A stretch of DNA of 64,000 nt from Enterobacteriaceae endosymbiont of Plateumaris braccata (GTDB lineage Bacteria > Pseudomonadota > Gammaproteobacteria > Enterobacterales > Enterobacteriaceae): contig NZ_CP046232.1 of NCBI RefSeq assembly GCF_012563325.1, forward strand, positions 250,321-314,320, read 5' to 3'. The notes below the pieces were generated by a model that made no database searches, was not told where the DNA came from, and worked only from the letters and a program-made list of their open reading frames with translations. Within the stretch, counting starts at the first letter, position 1; every line of letters begins with the position of its first letter. This document shows, piece by piece, positions 20,236 to 29,698 of the stretch. Both the position numbers and the translations under genes were made by a program.

Positions 20236-21589
20236 TGATCAATGCAATCCCCATTATTAAGAATAAAAATATTAAACTAATATTATATATTAATTCTTGT
20301 GTTTTTTTTGATACTTTATGTCCTGTAATTTTAGTATATAATAAAAAAGATATTTGACCACCATCTAATACTGGTATAGGTAATAAGTTTATAATACCAA
20401 GATTAATACTAATTAAAGCTAAAAACATAAAATAATATACAAAATGATCACGAGATAATATTCCAGCATTATGTGCTATAGAAACAGGACCATTAATACT
20501 ATGAAAACTTATATTTCCATGAAATAAATTAATAATAATAATTAGCATTAATTTAATTAATATATAAGTTTTACCAATTGCTTTAATAAAAGATTGATAA
20601 ATATTATACCTATATGTTGTAAATTCATTACTATTTCTATAATGTAATACTTGTGGAATTAATCCTATAAATCCATTTTTTTTATTATATAAATATTCTT
20701 TATTAGGATTTAAAATAATATTTACATTTTTTTTATCTCTTTTTACAGTAATTAAAATAGATTTATTTATATTACTAGAAATAATTTTTTGAAAATCATA
20801 CCAATTTGTAAAATTTTTTCCTTGTATTTTTATAATTTTATCTCCTACATTAAATTTTACTTTTTCTGCAGGTGATTGAGTAATTATCTGAGTAATAATA
20901 GGCGTTATTTTAAATCCTCTTGGCAAAATACCTAAACTTGTTATCAAATAATTTTTATTAAGTTTAATGAAATCTTTTGTAAGAATTATTTTTTTTTTAG
21001 ATAAAATATTTGAATTTAGATTACTGACTTCTAAATCAATAAAATTTTTATGTATATTTTGAATTAATACTGTATTAACAGTATCCCAATCAGAAGTTTT
21101 AATTCCATTAACTTTTTTAATTATTGTATTCGGAGTTAATCCAGAAATATCTGCTAATGAAGAATAATAAATTTCATTAATAATAGGTTTATGAATAGGA
21201 AATCCTGTAAAAAAAACACTCCAATAGATCATTACTGAAAATAATAAATTAAATATAGGACCAGAAAGTATAATTAAACATTTTTTAAAAAAAGCTAAAT
21301 TATTAAAATATAATAACTTATATTTATTTATATATTTAATTTGGTTAGTTGTAATATGATGATTATCAGGCATTTTGATATAACCACCTAAAGGTATTAA
21401 TCTAATTACAAAACTAGTTCCATATTTATCACGATATTGTAATATTTTTTTTCCAAATCCAATAGAAAAACATTCAATATATATATTAAAATAACGTGCA
21501 ACATAAAAATGTCCAAATTCATGCACCATTATTAATGTACTTAAAGTTATAATAAATATTATTATATCCCAAATAACATTAAACAACAT
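20216..21589 (-). CDS. rseP: Site-2 intramembrane zinc metalloprotease RseP
   Basis: RseP cleaves membrane substrates such as the anti-sigma factor RseA and leftover signal peptides. The HExxH zinc site is in MVHEFGHFYVAR, the third metal ligand in NLLPIPVLDGG; two PDZ-like domains lie between. Four membrane segments are evident. I start at the ATG at 21589 because it aligns with E. coli and AGGAG lies six bases upstream, giving 457 aa (E. coli 450). An earlier in-frame ATG adds six residues. E. coli cdsA, normally between rseP and uppS, is missing. Confidence 0.96.
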   Translation of the reverse strand: MLFNVIWDIIIFIITLSTLIMVHEFGHFYVARYFNIYIECFSIGFGKKILQYRDKYGTSFVIRLIPLGGYIKMPDNHHITTNQIKYINKYKLLYFNNLAFFKKCLIILSGPIFNLLFSVMIYWSVFFTGFPIHKPIINEIYYSSLADISGLTPNTIIKKVNGIKTSDWDTVNTVLIQNIHKNFIDLEVSNLNSNILSKKKIILTKDFIKLNKNYLITSLGILPRGFKITPIITQIITQSPAEKVKFNVGDKIIKIQGKNFTNWYDFQKIISSNINKSILITVKRDKKNVNIILNPNKEYLYNKKNGFIGLIPQVLHYRNSNEFTTYRYNIYQSFIKAIGKTYILIKLMLIIIINLFHGNISFHSINGPVSIAHNAGILSRDHFVYYFMFLALISINLGIINLLPIPVLDGGQISFLLYTKITGHKVSKKTQELIYNISLIFLFLIMGIALINDFSQL

Positions 21590-21769
21590 ATTAACTCCTC
21601 TAAACATTAAAAATATAAATAGTTAATTAAAATTATAATTTTTATAATTATTATTAATTATATATAAAAAATTTTATTTTTTATTTCTGATTAATATAAA
21701 AAAACATTTATATATAATAATTAAAATTTAAAAATTTTTGTAAAATATTATTTTATAATAATTTGATTA

Positions 21770-22537
21770 TTAATTATTACCACCAAATCGACGTTTTCTT
21801 TTAGAAAATTCTTCTAAAGCATCTTTAAAATTTTGTTTATTAAAGTCCGGCCATAATATATTAGTAAAATAAAGTTCTGAATAAGCAATTTGCCAAATTA
21901 AAAAATTGCTAATACGTAATTCTCCTCCAGTTCTTATTACTAAATCTACAGGAATTATATTATTTAAACATAAATATTTAGAAAAATTATATTCATTAAT
22001 TGTTTTAGGATTTAATAAACCTTTTTTAATTTTTACAGCAATTTTTTTTATTCCCGAAATAATATCCCAACGTCCTCCATAATTAACAGCTATATTTAAA
22101 ATTAATCCATTATTATTTTTAGTAAAATTTTCAGCTTTAATAATAGATTTTTGTAAATTAATATTAAATTTACTAATATTACCAATAATTTTTAAACAAA
22201 TATTTTTTTTTTTAAAATTTATTGTTTCATTATTTAAAACTTTAGTAAATAAATTCATTAAAAATGTAATTTCATTAACAGATCGTTTCCAATTTTCACT
22301 ACTAAAAGCGTATAATGTTAATACTTTTAATCTATAATATAATGCAGAATTAATAATTTTTTTTACAGTATTTACCCCTTCTTTATGACCTGAAAATTTC
22401 CACATTTTTTTTTTTTTTGCCCATCTTCTATTACCATCCATAATAATAGCTACATGATTTGGATAAGATGTATTTTTTAATTTTAAATTTATTTTATTAA
22501 TTATCATTTTAATTTTATTAATAATATTAATATACAT
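21770..22537 (-). CDS. uppS: Undecaprenyl diphosphate synthase
   Basis: It condenses isopentenyl diphosphate units onto farnesyl diphosphate to make the C55 lipid carrier for peptidoglycan. The 255-aa product has the catalytic Asp in IIMDGNRRWAK, then TLYAFSSENWKR, NYGGRWDI, RTGGELRISNFL and SELYFT. A 14-A run (22405-22418) encodes the KKKK stretch after WAK and is a slippage-prone site in an otherwise intact frame. The start overlaps the end of dxr by 11 bases; the second Met, ten codons on, is an alternative start. Confidence 0.97.
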   Translation of the reverse strand: MYINIINKIKMIINKINLKLKNTSYPNHVAIIMDGNRRWAKKKKMWKFSGHKEGVNTVKKIINSALYYRLKVLTLYAFSSENWKRSVNEITFLMNLFTKVLNNETINFKKKNICLKIIGNISKFNINLQKSIIKAENFTKNNNGLILNIAVNYGGRWDIISGIKKIAVKIKKGLLNPKTINEYNFSKYLCLNNIIPVDLVIRTGGELRISNFLIWQIAYSELYFTNILWPDFNKQNFKDALEEFSKRKRRFGGNN

Positions 22538-23747
22538 TAGTTAATGTATTTCTAAATTTGTTTTTTAATATATATTTAGTATATTTACGTACATAATTAT
22601 CTATCCATAATATATCATGAATAGATTTTGGATTATTAAAAGATAATGTATTAATTATAGTATGATTTAAGGAAGAAATATCATTAAATGATATTTCTTC
22701 CTTAATAAAAGATTTTATAGCTATTTCATTTGCTGCATGTAATATTATTGATGAAGAAATATTTTTTGTATAACAAACTTCAATCGCTAATTTTAAACAA
22801 GAATATTTTATATAATCTGGTTTTAAAAATGTTAAAAATTTCAATTCTTGTAAATTAATTTGTTTAACTCCGGAATCTATTTTAATAGGCCAATTTATCA
22901 TACTAGCAATAGTAACACGTATATCAGAAATACTTAATTGTGTTGAAATACTACTATCTTTAAATTTCACCATAGCATTAATTTTTGATTCAGGATGAAT
23001 AACAATTTCTATTTGATTTTTTTTTGCATTAAATAAATATTTACTAGCTATATATTCTAATCCTAAATTCATCATAGTAGCTGAATTAATTATTGATTTT
23101 TTTTTCATATTACCATGTGTATATTTACATACATCTTTCATATTAATATATTTAAATTTTTTTTTAGGAGTATGTAGAAAAGGACCACCAGAATGAGTAA
23201 GAATAATTTTTTTAATATTATTTTGATTAAAATCACAAAATCCTAATTGTTTTTGAATATTTGTAGGCATCATTTGAAAAATAGAACTATGATTTTTATT
23301 TAAAGGAAAAATTTTAGCTTGAAATTTTTTAGCTTCATACATTAAAATATTACCAGAAATTACAATTAATTCTGTATTTGCTAATAATACATTTTTTCCT
23401 GCTCTAATAGCAGATAGTACAGATAAAAATCCAGCTGTTCCATTTATAGCAGCAATAACTTGATCTACATCATCTAAAGATGCTAATTGTTCTATTTTTT
23501 GTTCACCAAATAAAATTTGTGTTTTTATTTCAGTATTAGATAAATTACTTTTTAATTTTTCAGCTGCATTTTGTTTTAACATAGCTGCATAGTCAGGATT
23601 AAATAAAATACATTGTTTAGTCATTAACTCTACATTACTATGAGAAACTAATACTTTTATTTTAAATAATTCAGGATTTGTTAATACTACTGATAAAACA
23701 TTTCTTCCTATATATCCTGTTGAACCTAATATAGTTAAGTATTTCAT
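22527..23747 (-). CDS. dxr: DXP reductoisomerase homologue with a disrupted active site
   Basis: The frame is collinear with E. coli Dxr, which makes methylerythritol phosphate in the non-mevalonate isoprenoid pathway. The chosen ATG aligns with E. coli residue 1, giving 406 aa (E. coli 398), and residue numbers coincide. Catalytic residues are replaced: K125T, D150N and E152N (metal ligands), S151K, H209Y, W212G, K228L and H257N. E231, S222, N227, S186 and H153 remain. I infer a catalytically dead product, a pseudogene still lacking stop codons. A TTG three codons upstream is also in frame. A 39-nt palindrome lies within the coding region. Confidence 0.9.
   Translation of the reverse strand: MKYLTILGSTGYIGRNVLSVVLTNPELFKIKVLVSHSNVELMTKQCILFNPDYAAMLKQNAAEKLKSNLSNTEIKTQILFGEQKIEQLASLDDVDQVIAAINGTAGFLSVLSAIRAGKNVLLANTELIVISGNILMYEAKKFQAKIFPLNKNHSSIFQMMPTNIQKQLGFCDFNQNNIKKIILTHSGGPFLHTPKKKFKYINMKDVCKYTHGNMKKKSIINSATMMNLGLEYIASKYLFNAKKNQIEIVIHPESKINAMVKFKDSSISTQLSISDIRVTIASMINWPIKIDSGVKQINLQELKFLTFLKPDYIKYSCLKLAIEVCYTKNISSSIILHAANEIAIKSFIKEEISFNDISSLNHTIINTLSFNNPKSIHDILWIDNYVRKYTKYILKNKFRNTLTNVY
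22667..22705. repeat. 39-nt palindrome within dxr
   Basis: TTAAGGAAGAAATATCATT (22667-22685) is followed by one base and then its exact reverse complement (22687-22705). The 19-bp arms are perfect. It lies in the 3' part of dxr, where the protein reads KEEISFNDISSLN. In the transcript it would form a very stable hairpin upstream of uppS. Confidence 0.9.
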
Positions 23748-23796
23748 ACAATCCAATTATAATATTGAAAATAAAATATTTAATAAAATTAAATTT

Positions 23797-24360
23797 TTAT
23801 TTAAAACTTAATAATTCTTTTTCTTTTTTTTTTAAAATATCAGATATATAATTTATATAGTAAATTGTTTGTTTTTGAATATATTTATATAATTTTTTTT
23901 CTTCATTTTCACTTATTTTTTTTTCTTTTAAGTAAAATTTAATTTTATTGTTAGAATCTCTTCTAATATTACGTATATTAATACGATTTTGTTCAGTTTC
24001 TTCTTTTATGATTTTAATCATATTAATTCGTCTAGATTCTGTAAGAGGAGGTATTATAACATAAATATTATTTGATGTTATCAATTTAATACTTAAATTT
24101 AAATTTGCTAATAATATAGCTTTTTCAATTTTTTTTAACATTAAAAAATCAAAAGGAGTAATTTTTAAAGTATTTGAATTTTCTACTACTATAGTAGCTA
24201 TGTATTTTATTAATATAAATTTATTAGAAATTTTAATACTGATTTTATCAAGTAAATGTGGAGAAATTCTACTAATATATATTGTATTAATTTTATTCTG
24301 AAAAATATCTAAACACTTTTTCATATTTTTTTCATTATTCTGTAATATATAATTATACAT
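23797..24360 (-). CDS. frr: Ribosome recycling factor
   Basis: RRF, with EF-G, splits post-termination ribosomes. The 187-aa product (E. coli 185) shows the domain I long helices and the conserved PPLTESRRINMIKIIKEETEQNRINIRNIRRDSN segment. The domain II region is variable. It sits between pyrH (45 bases upstream) and dxr, in the E. coli order. Confidence 0.97.
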   Translation of the reverse strand: MYNYILQNNEKNMKKCLDIFQNKINTIYISRISPHLLDKISIKISNKFILIKYIATIVVENSNTLKITPFDFLMLKKIEKAILLANLNLSIKLITSNNIYVIIPPLTESRRINMIKIIKEETEQNRINIRNIRRDSNNKIKFYLKEKKISENEEKKLYKYIQKQTIYYINYISDILKKKEKELLSFK

Positions 24361-24405
24361 ATTGTTGTTCCATATATTTAAATTTAAATAAATTTAAAAA
24401 TTTAA

Positions 24406-25137
24406 TTATAATGATATTATCGTACCTTCTATTTCTCCCGTAAGAACACGATATAATGATCCTGATCTATTAATATTAAATATATGGATTGGAATATCAT
24501 AATCACGAGCTAAAATAAAAGCAGTATCATCCATTACTTGTATTTTTTTTTTTAAAACATAATCATATGTTAATTTACTATAAAATTTTGCATCATAGTT
24601 TTTTTGTGGATCTTTAGAATATACTCCATTAACTTTTGTTGCTTTTAATATAGCATCAGCTTCTAACTCAATTCCTCTTAAAGAGACAGTTGTATCAGTT
24701 GTAAATAAAGGATTACCAATACCGCCTGATAATATAATTATATTATCTTTAATTAAGTTTCTAGCTTTCATTATATCATATTCATCACAAATACCATTTA
24801 TTTTTATAGAAGACATTAAATAAATATTTTTTAAGTAAAGTTTCATAGAATTATATAATGCTAAACCATTTATTATAGTTGCTAAAATTCCCATTTGATC
24901 AGCAATTATACGATCAAGATTATTGTTTAAAACAATAGATTTACCTCTAAATAAATTTCCTCCTCCTATTACAATACCAATTTGTATTCCTAAAGGTAAT
25001 ATTTTTTTAATTTCTTGAATTATATAATTTAATTGATTAATATTTATAGTTATACTTAAATCATTTCTATCCTGTAAAAATTCACCACTGATCTTAATAA
25101 TTACTCTTTTATAAATTAATTTATTTTTTATCTTCAT
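24406..25137 (-). CDS. pyrH: UMP kinase
   Basis: It phosphorylates UMP to UDP, the first step from UMP to all pyrimidine nucleotides, as a hexamer. The 243-aa product (E. coli 241) keeps KISGEFLQ, VIGGGNLFRG, DQMGILATIING, ILSGGIGNPLFTTDT and VNGVYSKDPQKN. The order rpsB-tsf-pyrH-frr is as in E. coli; the gap to tsf is 71 bases. Confidence 0.98.
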   Translation of the reverse strand: MKIKNKLIYKRVIIKISGEFLQDRNDLSITININQLNYIIQEIKKILPLGIQIGIVIGGGNLFRGKSIVLNNNLDRIIADQMGILATIINGLALYNSMKLYLKNIYLMSSIKINGICDEYDIMKARNLIKDNIIILSGGIGNPLFTTDTTVSLRGIELEADAILKATKVNGVYSKDPQKNYDAKFYSKLTYDYVLKKKIQVMDDTAFILARDYDIPIHIFNINRSGSLYRVLTGEIEGTIISL

Positions 25138-25208
25138 AATATTAATTACACATAATTAAAATTTTTTATTTATTTTTTATTTTAAAATATATAAATATAA
25201 CAATTAAT

Positions 25209-26012
25209 TTAAAGTAGTTTTTCACCTAATTCAAAACGTATAAATTTAGAAATACAAACATTATTTTTATTTAAAAATTGTAATACTGTTTGATTGCTAT
25301 CAAATAAAAATGGTTGATTAATTAAAGTTATATTATTTATAAATTTATTTATACGTCCTGTTACTATTTTTTCTATTATATTAGAAGGTTTTTTAAATTT
25401 TTTTGCAATTTCCATTTGTAACTTATATTCATTTTGAATAATTTTTTTAGATACATCTTTTTTACTTATATATTGTGGTTTTAATACAGCTATATGCATG
25501 GCTATTTTTTTTATTATTAACGGATTATTTATATTAGATTGTACTATTACACCGATACGTTTGCTATGATGTAAATATTTTCCTATAAAATTTCCTATAA
25601 TTACACCTAAACGATTAATAATAATATTTTCTTTCATAATATTAATTAATTTTATTCTTTTTTCTTCAAAAATACTTTTTATATCAGTTATATTCGTAAT
25701 TTTTTTTTCAAAAGAATATTTAATTATATCTTTAGCAAAGTTTTGCACTAAACTATGTTTAGCAACAAAATCTGTTTGAGAATTTATTTCTAATAAAATT
25801 CCATAATTATCTTGTATAAAATCTATAATAAATCCTTCTTTTGTTATAAGAACTGATTTTTTTATAGATTGTACTTTTGAAAATTTACGAATATAGTTTA
25901 TAGCTAACTTTATATTTCCGTTTGTTTTTATTAATGCTCTTTTACATTCCATGATACCTATACCAGTAATATTTCTTAATTCTTTTACCTGATTAGCAGT
26001 AATTTTAATCAT
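25209..26012 (-). CDS. tsf: Elongation factor Ts
   Basis: EF-Ts exchanges GDP for GTP on EF-Tu. The 267-aa product (E. coli 283) begins with the UBA-like domain VKELRNITGIGIMECKRALI and contains NSQTDFVAKH, the family core that contacts EF-Tu. The C-terminal part is shorter and more diverged than in E. coli. It follows rpsB after 18 bases in the usual operon. Confidence 0.96.
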   Translation of the reverse strand: MIKITANQVKELRNITGIGIMECKRALIKTNGNIKLAINYIRKFSKVQSIKKSVLITKEGFIIDFIQDNYGILLEINSQTDFVAKHSLVQNFAKDIIKYSFEKKITNITDIKSIFEEKRIKLINIMKENIIINRLGVIIGNFIGKYLHHSKRIGVIVQSNINNPLIIKKIAMHIAVLKPQYISKKDVSKKIIQNEYKLQMEIAKKFKKPSNIIEKIVTGRINKFINNITLINQPFLFDSNQTVLQFLNKNNVCISKFIRFELGEKLL

Positions 26013-26030
26013 TAAATATCTCTTTTATTT

Positions 26031-26759
26031 TTAATAAATTTTATAATTTTCAATTTTGTTTTCTAATGTTATATTATTATTTATTATTTGACTTTGTAAA
26101 ATAGCTTTTTTTATATAATATAAATATAATTTTATAGCACGTATAGCATCATCATTTCCAGGAATAATAAAATTAATACCTTCAGGATTTGAATTAGTAT
26201 CAACAATAGCAAAAATTGGAATATTTAATTTATTTGCTTCTTTAATCGCAATTTTTTCATAATTAGCATCTATTATAAATAATGCATCAGGTAATCCTCC
26301 CATATTTTTTATACCTCCTAAACTTTTTTCTAATTTTAATAATTTTCTTGTTCTAATTAATGCTTCTTTTTTTGTTAACTTAATAAAAGTACCATCTTTA
26401 CTTTCAATTTCTAATTCTTTTAATTTTTTAATAGATTGTTTTACAGTTTTCCAATTTGTTAACATTCCTCCTAACCAACGATGATTAACAAAAAATTGAT
26501 TACAAGTATTAGCTGTTTCTTTAATTAAATTTGAAGCTGATTTTTTTGTACCTACAAATAAAATTTTTCCTTTACGAGAACTAATTTTTTTTAATTCTAT
26601 TAAAGCAATATTAAACATAGCAATAGTTTTATCTAAATTAATAATATGGATTTTATTACGTTTATTAAAAATAAATTCTTTCATCTTTGGATTCCAATAA
26701 CGTGCTTGATGTCCAAAATGTATACCAACATTAAACATTTTATTTATGGAGATATCCAT
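26031..26759 (-). CDS. rpsB: 30S ribosomal protein S2
   Basis: The 242-aa product (E. coli 241) shows [29 protein letters not shown] and [29 protein letters not shown], the standard S2 blocks. A GAGG-containing ribosome binding site precedes the ATG. It is the first gene of the rpsB-tsf-pyrH-frr unit and is divergent from map, with 114 bases between them that must hold both promoters. Confidence 0.99.
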   Translation of the reverse strand: MDISINKMFNVGIHFGHQARYWNPKMKEFIFNKRNKIHIINLDKTIAMFNIALIELKKISSRKGKILFVGTKKSASNLIKETANTCNQFFVNHRWLGGMLTNWKTVKQSIKKLKELEIESKDGTFIKLTKKEALIRTRKLLKLEKSLGGIKNMGGLPDALFIIDANYEKIAIKEANKLNIPIFAIVDTNSNPEGINFIIPGNDDAIRAIKLYLYYIKKAILQSQIINNNITLENKIENYKIY

Positions 26760-26873
26760 TATTACACTCCTCTCTATTATTTTTGTATTAATTATTTGTA
26801 AAATTATTATTTTATTAGTTATTTATAATGTAATATTAATTATTATACAATTAATAATTATATTGAAATATTA

Positions 26874-27653
26874 ATGACTATTCTAATTAAAAATGATGAA
26901 GAAATAAAAAAAATAAATAAATCATGTCAATTAGCAGCAGAAGTTCTTGAAATGATTGAAAAATATATAAAACCAGGTATTAATACAGAAAAATTAAACA
27001 ATATATGTCATGATTATATTGTAAATGTTCAAAAAGCTAAACCAGCCACATTAGGATATAAAGGATTTCCAAAATCTGTATGTATTTCTGTTAATGATGT
27101 TGTATGTCATGGTATTTCTAATAAACAAGAATGTTTACAATACGGTGATATCCTAAATATAGATGTTACTATATTTAATAATAATTATTATGGTGATACT
27201 TCTAAAATGTTTGTAGTTGGTGATTATATATCTGAAAAATCAAAATTATTATGTTTAACAGCTAAAAAAAGTTTATATAAAGCTATTAATATAATTAAAC
27301 CTGGTATATCTTTAAGTTTAATCGGAAAAACTATTCAACAATATGTTGAATCTAAAAATTTTTCTGTTGTTAGACAATATTGTGGTCATGGTATTGGAAA
27401 AAATTTTCATGAAGAACCACAAATTTTACATTATGATGCTTATGATTATGGAATTATATTAAAACCAGGTATGGTTTTTACTATTGAACCTATGATAAAT
27501 ATTGGTAAACATCATGTTTATTTGTCAAATGATGGATGGACAGTAAAAACAAAAGATAAAACTTTATCTGCACAATATGAACATACTATTTTAGTTAATA
27601 ATAATGGATGTAAAATATTAACGATACGTAAAGAAGAATATAACAAAATATAA
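26874..27653 (+). CDS. map: Methionine aminopeptidase type I
   Basis: It removes the initiator Met after deformylation. The 259-aa product (E. coli 264) has all five metal ligands of the pita-bread fold: two Asp in NIDVTIFNNNYYGDTS, His in CGHGIGKNFHEEP, Glu in FTIEPMI and Glu in AQYEHTI. It is divergent from rpsB, as in E. coli. Peptide deformylase, which acts just before it, is encoded at 45 kb. Confidence 0.98.
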   Translation: MTILIKNDEEIKKINKSCQLAAEVLEMIEKYIKPGINTEKLNNICHDYIVNVQKAKPATLGYKGFPKSVCISVNDVVCHGISNKQECLQYGDILNIDVTIFNNNYYGDTSKMFVVGDYISEKSKLLCLTAKKSLYKAINIIKPGISLSLIGKTIQQYVESKNFSVVRQYCGHGIGKNFHEEPQILHYDAYDYGIILKPGMVFTIEPMINIGKHHVYLSNDGWTVKTKDKTLSAQYEHTILVNNNGCKILTIRKEEYNKI

Positions 27654-27675
27654 TAATTTATTTACCTAAATTTTA

Positions 27676-27722
27676 GATATAATCAAATAATTTATTATTC
27701 ACAATAGTTACTTGATTATATC
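27676..27722. terminator. Hairpin between convergent map and rpoD
   Basis: GATATAATCAA at 27676-27686 is exactly complementary to 27712-27722, with a 25-base spacer. It fills the 89-base gap between the two convergent genes and could terminate both transcripts; six A's follow the right arm. No T-run follows on the map strand. Confidence 0.4.
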
Positions 27723-27742
27723 AAAAAATAATTAAATATGAT

Positions 27743-29563
27743 TTAATCATCTAAAAAACTTTTAAGTATTTCTGAACGACTTGGATGACGTAATTTTCTT
27801 AATGCTTTAGCTTCGATTTGACGTATTCTTTCTCGAGTTACATCAAACTGTTTTCCTACTTCTTCTAATGTATGGTCAGTATTCATATCAATACCAAATC
27901 TCATTCTTAATACTTTAGCTTCTCTTGGAGTTAAACTAGACAATATATTATATGTAGCTAAGCGTAAACTTTCTGAAGTTGCTGATTCTAAAGGTAATTC
28001 TAGAGAACTGTCTTCAATAAAATCACCTAAATGTGAATCTTCATCATCTCCTATAGGAGATTCCATAGAGATAGGTTCTTTTGCTATTTTTAATACTTTT
28101 CTAATTTTATCTTCTGGAATCATCATTCTATCTGATAATTCTTCAGGAGTAGGTTCTCTACCAATTTCTTGTAATATTTGTCTAGAAATACGATTTAATT
28201 TATTAATAGTTTCAATCATATGAACTGGAATACGTATAGTTCTAGCTTGATCAGCAATAGATCTTGTTATAGCTTGTCTTATCCACCAAGTGGCATATGT
28301 GGAAAATTTATAACCTCTTCTATATTCAAATTTATCTACTGCTTTCATTAAACCAATATTACCTTCTTGAATTAAATCAAGAAACTGTAATCCTCTATTT
28401 GTATATTTTTTTGCAATAGAAATAACTAATCTTAAATTAGCCTCAACCATTTCTTTTTTAGCACGTTTAGCTTTAGCTTCACCTATTGATATTTTTTTGT
28501 TTATATTTTTTATTTGATTAATAGTTAATCCAGTTTCTTTTTCAATTTTAATTAATTGTATAAAACTATTTTCTATTTTTTCAAATAAATTTTTTAATTC
28601 TGATAATGATAATTTATTATTTATTTTTAATTTTTCTAATTGATTACAAAAATTATTTATATTAGTTTTACTTGAAACAAGTAATAAAATAGTTTTATTT
28701 TTAGATATTTTACATTTTTCAACACATAATTTTGTTATATAACGTTCTTGTATACGAATACGTGACATTATAGAACGAATATTATTAACTAAAAAATCAA
28801 ATTCTTTAGACACTAAACGAAATTGTTTAAATATTTCTGCAAGATTCTGTATTTCATTTATAGAATGATTATGATTTCTACCTTTTTCTTTTATTATAAA
28901 AGATGTAATATGATATTGATTTCTTAATTCTGAAAATTTTTCTTTAGCTAATTTAGGATCTATAATATTTTCATTATCACTTGATTCATTTTCTTCTTCA
29001 GAGAATTCTTTTTTAATATTAATAATTTTATTTAACATAATTTCTTCATTAATATTTATATTAATAAAACCGTTAATCAAATCAGATAAACGAATATTTC
29101 CTAATTCTACTTGATCATATTTTTTTAATAAATAAATAATAGCTTTTGGATATTCAACAAAAGAACACTGTACTTGATTAATACCTTCTTCTATTCTTTT
29201 AGCAATATTAATTTCGCCTTTTCTTGTTAATAGTTCTACCGTACCCATTTCACGCATATACATACGTACTGGATCTGTAGTCCTACCTATTTCTGAATCA
29301 ATATTAGTAGATAACACTTGTACTAAAGATTCTTCTTCTGTTTCATTGTTTATATTATCATTTTGATTTAAATCGTCTTCATCAGGAGCTTCTTCCATTA
29401 TTTGAATTCCCATATCATTTATCATTTGAATAATATCTTGAATTTGATCGGAACCAATAATATCATCTGGTAGATGATCATTAACTTCTGAATAAGTTAA
29501 ATATCCTTGTTCTTTACCACGTATAACAAGAAGTTTAAACTGTAATTGTGAGTTATGCTCCAT
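27743..29563 (-). CDS. rpoD: RNA polymerase primary sigma factor (sigma 70)
   Basis: This is the housekeeping sigma factor. The product from the ATG at 29563, which aligns with E. coli MEQNPQSQ, is 606 aa (E. coli 613); an earlier in-frame ATG adds four residues. Region 1.1, region 1.2 ([21 protein letters not shown]), a shortened acidic non-conserved region, region 2 ([42 protein letters not shown], near identical to E. coli), region 3 and region 4 ([24 protein letters not shown]) are intact. The order rpsU-dnaG-rpoD is that of the E. coli macromolecular-synthesis operon. Confidence 0.98.
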   Translation of the reverse strand: MEHNSQLQFKLLVIRGKEQGYLTYSEVNDHLPDDIIGSDQIQDIIQMINDMGIQIMEEAPDEDDLNQNDNINNETEEESLVQVLSTNIDSEIGRTTDPVRMYMREMGTVELLTRKGEINIAKRIEEGINQVQCSFVEYPKAIIYLLKKYDQVELGNIRLSDLINGFINININEEIMLNKIINIKKEFSEEENESSDNENIIDPKLAKEKFSELRNQYHITSFIIKEKGRNHNHSINEIQNLAEIFKQFRLVSKEFDFLVNNIRSIMSRIRIQERYITKLCVEKCKISKNKTILLLVSSKTNINNFCNQLEKLKINNKLSLSELKNLFEKIENSFIQLIKIEKETGLTINQIKNINKKISIGEAKAKRAKKEMVEANLRLVISIAKKYTNRGLQFLDLIQEGNIGLMKAVDKFEYRRGYKFSTYATWWIRQAITRSIADQARTIRIPVHMIETINKLNRISRQILQEIGREPTPEELSDRMMIPEDKIRKVLKIAKEPISMESPIGDDEDSHLGDFIEDSSLELPLESATSESLRLATYNILSSLTPREAKVLRMRFGIDMNTDHTLEEVGKQFDVTRERIRQIEAKALRKLRHPSRSEILKSFLDD

Positions 29564-29698
29564 AAAAAATTCCATACTTCTACTATCATATTTTATAAGA
29601 TTATTATTTTACAAAAACAAATAAAAAACGAATATTTTATTCATAATTATATTATAATATATATCTAATATTTAATAAAAAATAAAATTTAATATATT

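Noticed and set aside
17752-21589. Horizontally acquired envelope genes
   Set aside because: Base composition, gene order and similarity to E. coli rseP-bamA all agree with vertical inheritance.
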